Below, one piece after another: positions 1 through 6,196 of a stretch of DNA of 11,858 nucleotides. A model generated the notes under the pieces. The model saw nothing but the letters and a program-made list of their open reading frames with translations. It made no database searches and had not been told where the DNA came from. Each line of letters opens with the position of its first letter. Position 1 is the stretch's first letter. The position numbers were made by a program, and so were the translations under genes. The stretch is taken from contig JAQGJF010000748.1 in NCBI GenBank assembly GCA_028290765.1, positions 1 to 11,858 on the forward strand. The letters are read 5' to 3'. Origin of the DNA: Tardiphaga sp. Lineage in GTDB: Bacteria > Pseudomonadota > Alphaproteobacteria > Rhizobiales > Xanthobacteraceae.

Positions 1-1149
1 TGGGCGATTCTTGAACATCTCCCGCGCAATGATGGTCTTCATGACTTCGACCGATCCGCCTGCGATCTTCACCACGCGGGCATCGGCATAGGCGCGACAG
101 ATCGGATATTCCCACATGTAACCCCAGCCGCCGAACAGCTGCAGGCATTTGTCGACCGCCTCGCAGTGCAATTCCGAAGTCACCAGTTTCGCCATGGCGG
201 CATCGACGGCGTCGAGTTTTCCCTGCATGAAAAGACCGATGCACCTGTCGGTAAACACCCGCGCCATGACCGAGCGGGCCTTGAGATCGGCAAGCACAAA
301 CTGGGTATTCTGGAAGTCGGCGATGGTCTGGCCGAACGCCTTGCGTTCCGCGGTGTAGTCGACGGTCCACTCGATCACGGTCTCCACGACCGTCGCCGAC
401 CGGATCGCCTGTGCCAGGCGCTCCTGCGCCAGCTTGGTCATCATCTGCGGAAAGCCGCGTCCCTCGGCGCCCAGCATGTTGCTCGGCGGCACGCGGACGT
501 TCTCGAAGAACAGCTCCGAGGTGTCCTGCGCCTTCATGCCGAGCTTTTCGAGGTTGCGTCCGCGGTTGAAGCCTTCGCGGTTGGACTCGACGAGAAACAG
601 CGTGATGCCGTTGGCGCCCGCACCGTTATCGGTTTTGGTCGCCAAGACGACGACGTCGCAGAGCTGTCCGTTGGAAATGAACACTTTTTGGCCGTTGATC
701 ACGAACTCGTTGCCGTCGCGCACGGCCTGGGTGCGGACGGCTTTCAGGTCGCTGCCGGCGTGCGGCTCGGTCATGCCCAGCGAGCCGATTGCTTCGCCGC
801 TGACCATCTTCGGCAGCCAATGCCGCTTCTGTTCGTCGGTGCCGAAGGAGAGGATGTAGGTTGCGACCAGGTCGGTATGGATCAGGAAGCCGGGGCCGCT
901 GGCGCCGACCCGCCACAGTTCTTCGAACACGACGACGTCGAACAGATAATCCAGCCCGAGACCGCCATATTCCTCCGGCACGGTGCAGCACAGCATCCCT
1001 TGCGCGCCGGCCTTGCGCCAAAGCTCGCGCGGCACGATGCCGTCATGCTCCCATTGCGCGTGATACGGCACAATCTCCTTCTCGACGAAACGACGGACCG
1101 TCGTGCGCCAGATCTCGTGCTCTTCGCTGAATAACGCGCGTTCGATCAT
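1..1149 (-). CDS. Long-chain-type acyl-CoA dehydrogenase (3' end cut by window edge)
   Basis: FAD-dependent acyl-CoA dehydrogenase making the trans-2-enoyl-CoA in the first beta-oxidation step; it would pass electrons to ETF in the cytoplasm. All 383 visible codons are open from the ATG at 1147-1149, and only the last few residues and the stop lie outside. The N-terminal helical domain holds VPEEYGGLGL (about 57-66). The middle domain has GMTEPHAGSD (125-134), followed by INGQKVFISNG (151-161). The C-terminal domain ends in QLFGGWGYMWEYP (337-349) and IAREMF. This tail closely resembles mitochondrial LCAD. The usual C-terminal catalytic Glu position reads AGGS (Gly364), while QER supplies Glu243, the place where LCAD and isovaleryl-CoA dehydrogenase keep their base. 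It therefore looks active, of LCAD/IVD type. It is the second gene of a unit with the SDR 25 bases upstream. Substrate chain length cannot be told from sequence alone. Confidence 0.93.
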   Translation of the reverse strand, partial: MIERALFSEEHEIWRTTVRRFVEKEIVPYHAQWEHDGIVPRELWRKAGAQGMLCCTVPEEYGGLGLDYLFDVVVFEELWRVGASGPGFLIHTDLVATYILSFGTDEQKRHWLPKMVSGEAIGSLGMTEPHAGSDLKAVRTQAVRDGNEFVINGQKVFISNGQLCDVVVLATKTDNGAGANGITLFLVESNREGFNRGRNLEKLGMKAQDTSELFFENVRVPPSNMLGAEGRGFPQMMTKLAQERLAQAIRSATVVETVIEWTVDYTAERKAFGQTIADFQNTQFVLADLKARSVMARVFTDRCIGLFMQGKLDAVDAAMAKLVTSELHCEAVDKCLQLFGGWGYMWEYPICRAYADARVVKIAGGSVEVMKTIIAREMFKNRP

Positions 1150-1174
1150 CGTGTTGCCTGTCTTTGCGGATCTC

Positions 1175-2074
1175 TCATGGACCCTGGACCCGTTGCGTTT
1201 TCTCACGCTGGGTGGATTGCTGGATCGCTTCGCGCGCGACACGCCATTGCTCGTCGGTCAGTGCGCCGAGATCCGCAAACGTTCCCGGTCCAGCCAGGTG
1301 CTGGCCACCATCGATGGCGATGGTCTGTCCCGTCAGATAGTCGCAAGCATCGGACAGCAGGAAGATGATAAGGCTCTGCAACTCGTGCATCTGTCCGAAG
1401 CGGCGCATCGGCACGGTGTCCACGCTTGTCGCACTCGATCTGGTGTCGGGAATCGGATTGAGCTTTTCCCACGCGCTTTCGGTCGGAAACGGTCCCGGCG
1501 CGGTGGCGTTGAGGCGAATGCCATAGCGGCCCCACTCCACCGCCAGCGACATCGTCATGGCATGCAGTGCCGTCTTGGCCATCGCCGACGGCACCACGAA
1601 GGCCGAACCCGACCACACCCAGGTCACGAGGTTGCTGACCACGGAGCCCTTTAGTCCACCGGCGATCCAGCGCTTGCCTGCCGCGAGCGTCACGTGAAAG
1701 CTGCCGTCCATGACAGTCGAGGTGACGGCGCGGAAGCCGCGAGGGCTGAGATCCTTGGTTGGCGAAATAAAATTTGCGGCGGCGTTATTGATCAAGCCGG
1801 TGAGTGGCCCGGTGGCCCAGATCGCGTCCATCATCGCTTCGACCTGGTCGGCGTCGCGAATGTCGCAAATGTGGGCGCGCACGGGCGCGGAGCCGCTCGC
1901 CGAGATCTCGCGCACCGCTTCGTCGAGCACTTGGGCGCGGCGCCCGCAGATATGCACCGCGGCTCCTTTGGCCACCAGCGCCTTGCTGATTTCCTTGCCG
2001 AGACCGCTGCCGCCACCGGTGACCAGGATCGTCTTGCCGGCCAGCGCGTCCTCGCGAAAGATATCCATGCTCAT
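1175..2074 (-). CDS. SDR oxidoreductase resembling 2,4-dienoyl-CoA reductase (DECR type)
   Basis: A 299-residue short-chain dehydrogenase/reductase. The NADP(H)-binding motif TGGGSGLG is at 19-26, and CGRR at 43-46 at the end of beta-2 suggests NADPH. NNAANF-like sequence starts at 96. In place of the SDR YxxxK the protein has Ser163-AMA-Lys167 within FVVPSAMAK, as in mitochondrial 2,4-dienoyl-CoA reductase. The following WGRYGIRLNATAPGP and the late GxFxDLxxLTxEQW segment also match DECR. The expected role is NADPH reduction of dienoyl-CoA during breakdown of unsaturated chains. Two residues that I recall as catalytic in human DECR1 differ by alignment: Tyr199 corresponds to Trp152, and Asn148 to Asp123. 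The activity may therefore be altered. It is the first gene of the minus-strand unit and is read from the divergent control region. An in-frame ATG two codons downstream is an alternative start, and the upstream AAAGG is a weak ribosome site for either. Confidence 0.88.
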   Translation of the reverse strand: MSMDIFREDALAGKTILVTGGGSGLGKEISKALVAKGAAVHICGRRAQVLDEAVREISASGSAPVRAHICDIRDADQVEAMMDAIWATGPLTGLINNAAANFISPTKDLSPRGFRAVTSTVMDGSFHVTLAAGKRWIAGGLKGSVVSNLVTWVWSGSAFVVPSAMAKTALHAMTMSLAVEWGRYGIRLNATAPGPFPTESAWEKLNPIPDTRSSATSVDTVPMRRFGQMHELQSLIIFLLSDACDYLTGQTIAIDGGQHLAGPGTFADLGALTDEQWRVAREAIQQSTQREKTQRVQGP

Positions 2075-2102
2075 GATGGGGTCAGGCCTTTAGCTGCAGC
2101 GG

Positions 2103-2130
2103 TTTTCAAAGTCGTGAACCAGAGTATCGT
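2103..2130 (+). promoter_or_regulatory. Weak candidate promoter for the nine-gene plus-strand operon
   Basis: TTTTCA (2103-2108) and TATCGT (2125-2130) are separated by 16 bases, each matching four of six sigma-70 consensus bases. A start near 2137 would fall inside the inverted repeat at 2129-2142 and leave a leader of about 60-75 bases. The evidence is weak; no better plus-strand candidate was found in the gap. Confidence 0.22.
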
Positions 2131-2142
2131 AAACCTATTTAC
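2129..2142. promoter_or_regulatory. Inverted repeat GTAAA-N4-TTTAC, possible operator
   Basis: The 5-base arms are perfectly complementary around CCTA. The repeat covers the minus-strand -10 candidate and abuts the plus-strand one, so one bound regulator could control both operons. No regulator gene is in the window, so its family cannot be named. Confidence 0.4.
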
Positions 2143-2163
2143 AACTTTGCCCAAAGCTGTCAA
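2136..2163 (-). promoter_or_regulatory. Candidate promoter for the minus-strand SDR/dehydrogenase unit
   Basis: Read on the minus strand, a perfect TTGACA (2163-2158) is followed after 16 bases by TAAATA (2141-2136), a poor -10 matching three of six consensus bases. It lies about 60-90 bases upstream of the SDR start and has no competitor in the gap. Both inverted repeats (2129-2142 and 2145-2156) overlap it, which would suit repression. This is inferred from consensus only. Confidence 0.4.
2145..2156. repeat. Inverted repeat CTTTG-CC-CAAAG
   Basis: Perfect 5-base arms with a 2-base spacer lie between the -35 and -10 of the minus-strand promoter candidate. It is a second possible protein-binding half-site pair. 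Short palindromes arise by chance, so confidence is modest. Confidence 0.3.
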
Positions 2164-2196
2164 GTTTGCGCCGACGGGGAGAGGGGCGGAAACTTG
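2161..2196. repeat. Inverted repeat CAAGTTT ... AAACTTG spanning the leader
   Basis: Perfect 7-base arms at 2161-2167 and 2190-2196 are separated by 22 purine-rich bases. The right arm contains the upstream TTG start candidate at 2194. In the plus-strand transcript it could form a stem that hides the purine-rich stretch GGGGAGAGGGG. It could instead be a looped pair of DNA sites. No function is shown. Confidence 0.3.
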
Positions 2197-2199
2197 CCG

Positions 2200-2204
2200 A
2201 GGAG
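2200..2204 (+). promoter_or_regulatory. Ribosome binding site AGGAG deciding a TTG start
   Basis: AGGAG lies 7 bases before the TTG at 2212-2214, the best-spaced Shine-Dalgarno here. It favours 2212 over the in-frame TTG at 2194, although 2194 also has a purine-rich GGGGAGAGGGG run 7 bases upstream. No ATG or GTG is available near the conserved N-terminus. Confidence 0.55.
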
Positions 2205-2211
2205 CGACGTA

Positions 2212-3639
2212 TTGCAGAGTCACGACAGGTTTATCGCAAGCGTGGGCGTCTACGCGCCGTTGCTTCGCATGGATCGCGCGGCGGCAGCCAAGGCGCTCAG
2301 ATTCTCGGGCCTCGGCGGCAGGGCCAGCGGCACGCGTGCCGTTGCCGGCTGGGATGAGGACGCCTTGACCCTGGCGGTCGAGGCGTCGCGGGCCATGGCC
2401 GGCGCACCGCAATCGGTGGTCTTTGCTTCGACCTCGGCGCCATTCATCGAGCGCTCGCATGCGACGCTGCTCGGAGAGGCGCTGGCGCTCGACCCGCGGA
2501 TCCGGACCAACGACGTCGCGGGTTCGCGACGCTGTGCGGTTTCGGCGCTGCTCGACGCGCTGCTGGGAATTGGCGAGACGCTGATCGCAACCGGCGAAAA
2601 GCGTCCCGCCAATGCCGGAAGCCCGCAGCATCTTGCACAGGGTGACGGCGGCGCGGCGGCATTGGTGTCCGATCATGGCGCAGCGCAACTGATCGGCTAC
2701 GCCAGCGTCTCGCATGATCTGGTGGACGTCTATGCGTCGCAAGAGCATGCCGAGCCTTATGCCTATGAAGAGCGCTTCGTTCGCGAGACCTCGGTCGCAC
2801 GCGTCATTGCCCCCGCGGTGAAAGCAGCATGCGCCACGGCCCAGATCGAGCCCGGCCTCATAGCGTTAGAGGCGGTGCATGAGCCGCTCGCAGGATGCTG
2901 GCGGGATATCGCTCGCTTGACCGGAGTGACCGCACCGAATCTGGCCAGCGATCTGACACAGACGCTCGGCGATCTGGGCACTGCGCACGCGCTGTTTGCA
3001 TTTGCGCTGGCTTGCGCCAAGGCCAAGCCGGGAGACTTGCTGCTGCTGGCCGGGTTCGGCAGCGGCTGCGACGCCATGATATTTCGCATGACGGGCGTGA
3101 TGCCGGGAGCGGCCGAGGCCGCCACCATGCTGCGCGGCGGAATTGCGCTCGACGATTATGTGCGTTTCCTGAGCCTGACCGGGACCGTCGATCTCGACTG
3201 GGGCGTGCGTTCCGAATTCGAGCAGAAAGCCCAAGCCACCGTGCTCGAACGCTATGGCCGCGACATGATCGGTTTCATCGGCGGGCGAGATAGCAAGGGC
3301 AATGTTCAGTTTCCCAAGAGCCGGATTCCGGTGCGGCCCGACGCTACCGGACCTGAACCGCTCGAGGATGTCAGGCTTGCGGATGACGTGGCGAAGATTG
3401 TTTCGGTGACCGCGGATCGCCTCAACTTCACGCCGGATCCGCCGTTTTGGTTCGGACTGGTGCAATTCGACAATGGCGCGCGCGTGATGATGGAATTCAC
3501 CGACGCCAATGCCGGAGGATTTTCGGTGGGGGATCGGGTGCGGATGCGCCTGCGGATCAAATCCCACGATACCCGGCGCGGCTTCCGGACCTATTTCTGG
3601 AAATCGGCTCCGGCGCAGCGTCCGTTGATCGAAGGATAG
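2212..3639 (+). CDS. HMG-CoA-synthase-like protein fused to a DUF35/OB-fold domain
   Basis: This 475-residue protein starts at TTG 2212 (481 residues if TTG 2194 is used). Residues about 7-305 form a thiolase-fold, HMG-CoA-synthase/KAS-III-like domain: SVGVYAPLLRMDR near the N-terminus, a His in AVHEP (His223), then LGDLGTAHALFAFA and AGFGSGCD. Residues about 310-465 form a DUF35 domain (helical hook, degenerate zinc ribbon, OB fold). By alignment, the place of the HMG-synthase nucleophilic Cys reads SRRC (105-108), giving Arg at the Cys position and a Cys two residues on. The ribbon's two CxxC pairs read RDSK (359-362) and PVRP (373-376), so all four ligands are gone. In archaea, separate HMG-CoA synthase and DUF35 proteins form a channelling complex with a thiolase. 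The thiolase gene follows here after 4 bases, so a scaffold or acyl-CoA-shuttling role with that thiolase is likely. Condensing activity is doubtful. Confidence 0.85.
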   Translation: MQSHDRFIASVGVYAPLLRMDRAAAAKALRFSGLGGRASGTRAVAGWDEDALTLAVEASRAMAGAPQSVVFASTSAPFIERSHATLLGEALALDPRIRTNDVAGSRRCAVSALLDALLGIGETLIATGEKRPANAGSPQHLAQGDGGAAALVSDHGAAQLIGYASVSHDLVDVYASQEHAEPYAYEERFVRETSVARVIAPAVKAACATAQIEPGLIALEAVHEPLAGCWRDIARLTGVTAPNLASDLTQTLGDLGTAHALFAFALACAKAKPGDLLLLAGFGSGCDAMIFRMTGVMPGAAEAATMLRGGIALDDYVRFLSLTGTVDLDWGVRSEFEQKAQATVLERYGRDMIGFIGGRDSKGNVQFPKSRIPVRPDATGPEPLEDVRLADDVAKIVSVTADRLNFTPDPPFWFGLVQFDNGARVMMEFTDANAGGFSVGDRVRMRLRIKSHDTRRGFRTYFWKSAPAQRPLIEG

Positions 3640-3643
3640 AGCC

Positions 3644-4843
3644 ATGGCCAGCGGGATCAAAGACAAGGTTGCCATCATCGGCATGGGGTGCACGACCTTC
3701 GGCGAGCACTGGAACAAGGGACCGGATGATCTGATCGTCGAGGCGTTCACCGAGGCTCTGGCCGATGCCGGGATTGCCCATGGCCAGATCGGCGCGGCAT
3801 GGATGGGCAATGCCCTCGACGACATCAACGTCGGCAACAGCGCCTTGCCGCTGGCGCATGCGTTGCGGCTGAAAAATATTCCGGTCTCGCGCGTCGAGAA
3901 CATGTGCGCGACCGGCTCCGAAGCGTTGCGCGCGGCGGTTTACGCCGTGGCGGCGGGCGCCGTCGATTTCGCCTTGGCGATCGGCGTGGAAAAGCTCAAG
4001 GATACTGGCTATGGCGGTTTGCCGCTTCGGACCAAGGGACTCGCCAACGATCTGTGGCTGCCGTACGGATCCGCGCCGGGATCCTTTGCCCAGCTTGCAG
4101 GCGCTTATGCCGCACGACATGGGATCGCCAAGGCCGACCTCAAACAGGCGATGGCGCATGTCAGCTGGAAGAGCCATCAGAACGCCGCGCTGAACCCCAA
4201 GGCCCATCTTCGCAAGGCCGTCGATATCGAGACGATTCTCAAGGCGCCGATGATTTCCGATCCATTGGGCTTGTTCGATTGCTGCGGCGTCTCCGACGGT
4301 GCCGCCTGCGCCATCGTCACCACGCCGGACATTGCGCGTGGGCTCGGCAACGCGAATCCGGTCACCGTGAAGGCGATCCAGCTCTGCGCCAGCCACGGCT
4401 GGGAAATGCAATATGGTGAATGGGACGGCAGCTACGTCGCCAACACGCGGCAGGCCGCCAAGCGTGCCTATGCCGAGGCGGGGGTGAAGGATCCGCGGTC
4501 GGATATTTCGCTGACGGAGGCGCACGACTGCTTTTCCATCACCGAACTCGTGACCATGGAGGATCTGGACCTGGCGGACGAGGGGCGGGCGCCCTTCGAA
4601 ATCCTCGATGGGCGATTCGACCGTGGCGGCGCGCAGCCCTGCCAAATCGATGGCGGCCTGAAATGTTTCGGTCATCCGGTCGGCGCGTCGGGCCTGCGCA
4701 TGGCCTATGAGATTTACGCGCAACTGCTCGGACGTGCCGGAGACCGTCAGCGCGGTACGGTCGATCTCGGCCTCACCCACAATCTCGGCGGAGCGCCCTT
4801 CAACAGCGTCGCCGCGGTATCAATCCTCGGACGTCTGAACTGA
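3644..4843 (+). CDS. SCP-x/archaeal-type thiolase (acetyl-CoA acetyltransferase family)
   Basis: This 399-residue thiolase would cleave 3-oxoacyl-CoA with CoA, or act in the reverse Claisen direction. It has the nucleophile Cys88 in ENMCATGSEAL, HDCFSITE (294-301) where classical thiolases have NEAF, GGLKCFGHPVGASG (337-350) with His344, and HNLGG (379-383) in place of the second-Cys CxGGG motif. These mark the SCP-x/archaeal branch, whose members often need a DUF35 partner, such as the fusion encoded 4 bases upstream. AAGGA (3632-3636) sits 7 bases before the ATG, inside the end of the preceding gene, so translation is probably coupled. Because Cys88 is present, thiolysis is more likely than the Cys-less retro-aldol reaction of steroid Ltp2-type relatives. 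Confidence 0.92.
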   Translation: MASGIKDKVAIIGMGCTTFGEHWNKGPDDLIVEAFTEALADAGIAHGQIGAAWMGNALDDINVGNSALPLAHALRLKNIPVSRVENMCATGSEALRAAVYAVAAGAVDFALAIGVEKLKDTGYGGLPLRTKGLANDLWLPYGSAPGSFAQLAGAYAARHGIAKADLKQAMAHVSWKSHQNAALNPKAHLRKAVDIETILKAPMISDPLGLFDCCGVSDGAACAIVTTPDIARGLGNANPVTVKAIQLCASHGWEMQYGEWDGSYVANTRQAAKRAYAEAGVKDPRSDISLTEAHDCFSITELVTMEDLDLADEGRAPFEILDGRFDRGGAQPCQIDGGLKCFGHPVGASGLRMAYEIYAQLLGRAGDRQRGTVDLGLTHNLGGAPFNSVAAVSILGRLN

Positions 4844-4856
4844 AGGAGACGGCAGC

Positions 4857-5309
4857 GTGGCCGGAAAATATTTCGAACAATTCGAGGTCGGTCAGACCTT
4901 CATTCACGAGATCCGCCGGACCGTCACCGACATGGACAGCATCCTGTTTTCGGCGCTCACCTACAATCCGGCGGCGATCCATATCGACCATGAATACGCC
5001 AAGACCACCGAGTTTGGCCGTCCGTTGATCAACTCGATCTTCACACTGGGACTGGTGGTGGGTCTTTCGGTGCAGGACACGACTTTGGGTACGACGGTCG
5101 GCAACCTCGGCTGGGAGGAAGTGGCGTTTCCAAAGCCCGTCTTCGCCGGCGACACGATCCGCGCCGAAACCACAGTTGTTGCCTTGCGCGACAGCAAATC
5201 GCGACCGACCCAGGGTATCGTGACATTCAATCATCGCGGACTCAATCAGCGCGATGAAATTATCGCCACCTGCCGCCGTGTGGCGCTGATGCTGCGGAAA
5301 CCGACATGA
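4857..5309 (+). CDS. MaoC-like hydratase of the itaconyl-/mesaconyl-CoA hydratase type
   Basis: A 150-residue single hot-dog protein with a GTG start at 4857, set by AAGGAG (4843-4848) about 8 bases upstream. The sequence opens YFEQFEVGQTF (5-15), as MaoC hydratases do. The active-site loop reads TYNPAAIHID (35-44). His42 is kept, but the Asp of the (R)-hydratase motif (Asp-x-Asn-Pro-x-His) falls on Asn37. The remainder (TEFGRPLINS, VVGLSVQDTTLGTT, FPKPVFAGDT) matches MaoC proteins found beside CitE-like lyases, such as Rv2499c beside Rv2498c in M. tuberculosis and itaconyl-CoA hydratases beside citramalyl-CoA lyases. It probably hydrates a branched or dicarboxylic enoyl-CoA, and its product would go to the lyase whose gene overlaps it by 4 bases. 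The exact substrate is inferred. Confidence 0.87.
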   Translation: MAGKYFEQFEVGQTFIHEIRRTVTDMDSILFSALTYNPAAIHIDHEYAKTTEFGRPLINSIFTLGLVVGLSVQDTTLGTTVGNLGWEEVAFPKPVFAGDTIRAETTVVALRDSKSRPTQGIVTFNHRGLNQRDEIIATCRRVALMLRKPT

Positions 5310-6169
5310 AATTACGCTCGCTCCTGTTTGTTCCCGGCGATTCCGAGCGCAAGTTTGCGCGGGGCCGCGAATCCGGCGCCGATGCGCTGATCCTCGACCT
5401 CGAAGACGCGGTTGCGCCTTCGCAAAAGGCTGCGGCGCGCGCTCACGTGGCAGCGCTGATCGATCAGGAAAAGACCCGCGACTGGGCCTTCTTCGTCCGC
5501 GTCAACGCGCCCGATACCGGCCTGACGCTCGATGACATGGTGGCGGTGGTGAAACCCGGGCTGGATGCGTTGCTGATCCCCAAGACCGACAGCGCCGCCG
5601 ACGTGACCCGCATCGCCCACTATCTGGATGCGCTGGAAGCCCGGTCCGGCATGCGCCAGGGATCGGTCAAGCTCGCGGTGGTGTGCACCGAGACGCCAAA
5701 GGCAATGTTCAATCTCGGCTCCTTTACCCCGGCCCATCCCCGGCTGGTCGGTCTGACCTGGGGCGCGGAGGATCTCAGCGCGGTGCTCGGCGCCACCGAC
5801 AACAAGGAAGCCGATGGCGCCTGGACCTTTCCCTATCAAGTGGCGCGGGTGCAGTGCCTGTTCGCGGCCGCAGCCGCCGAAGTCGCGCCGCTCGACACGC
5901 TGTTCGTCAATTTCAAGGACACCGAGGGCCTTGAGCGCGATTGCCGCAAGTCGCGTCGCGACGGATTTTCCGGACGCATCGCGATTCATCCGGACCAGAT
6001 CGCGACCATCAATCGGTGCTACGCGCCTTCCGAGGCGGAAATCGCCCAGGCGCGCCGGATCGTTGAGGCCTTCGAAGCGAATCCTGGCGCCGGCACGCTC
6101 GGGATCGACGGCAAAATGTACGACGTTCCGCACCTGAAGGCCGCGCGCAAGACGCTGGCGTCTATCTGA
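5306..6169 (+). CDS. CitE-like beta-hydroxyacyl-CoA lyase (HpcH/HpaI family; citramalyl-/malyl-CoA lyase type)
   Basis: This 287-residue TIM-barrel, Mg-dependent lyase cuts a beta-hydroxyacyl-CoA by retro-Claisen chemistry, typically to acetyl-CoA plus an oxo-acid. Visible motifs are RSLLFVPGD (4-12), DLEDAV (31-36), FFVRVNAP with Arg65, LDALLIPKT (86-94), Glu129 in CTETP and Asp156 in WGAEDLSA as metal ligands, GRIAIHPDQI (223-232), and a C-terminal MYDVPHLKAA. Asp273 in that segment aligns with the late catalytic Asp (Asp320) of human citramalyl-CoA lyase CLYBL. True citrate lyase beta subunits occur with citD/citF genes, which are absent, so a free-standing acyl-CoA lyase is more likely. 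It is coupled to the MaoC gene by an ATGA overlap, so the two should act in sequence. Citramalyl-CoA, malyl-CoA, 3-methylmalyl-CoA or HMG-CoA are all possible substrates. Confidence 0.9.
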   Translation: MKLRSLLFVPGDSERKFARGRESGADALILDLEDAVAPSQKAAARAHVAALIDQEKTRDWAFFVRVNAPDTGLTLDDMVAVVKPGLDALLIPKTDSAADVTRIAHYLDALEARSGMRQGSVKLAVVCTETPKAMFNLGSFTPAHPRLVGLTWGAEDLSAVLGATDNKEADGAWTFPYQVARVQCLFAAAAAEVAPLDTLFVNFKDTEGLERDCRKSRRDGFSGRIAIHPDQIATINRCYAPSEAEIAQARRIVEAFEANPGAGTLGIDGKMYDVPHLKAARKTLASI

Positions 6170-6196
6170 GGATCATCGTTCGGGAGCGATCACAAT

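Noticed and set aside
166..1134. 322-codon plus-strand frame
   Set aside because: It is antisense to the left-edge acyl-CoA dehydrogenase, which matches LCAD along its full length.
2866..3903. 345-codon minus-strand frame
   Set aside because: It is antisense to the HMG-CoA-synthase-like/DUF35 fusion and the thiolase start, with no motif and no ribosome site seen.
3557..4780. 407-codon minus-strand frame
   Set aside because: It is antisense to the thiolase, whose motifs are intact; the product is low-complexity and Arg/Gly/His-rich with no known motif.
2212..4843. Mevalonate-pathway HMG-CoA synthase and thiolase
   Set aside because: No other mevalonate gene is present, the synthase nucleophile appears lost, and the surroundings are catabolic.
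5306..6169. Citrate lyase beta subunit (true citE)
   Set aside because: No citD, citF, citC or citX-like gene is nearby; the MaoC neighbour and the late Asp273 fit free-standing acyl-CoA lyases.
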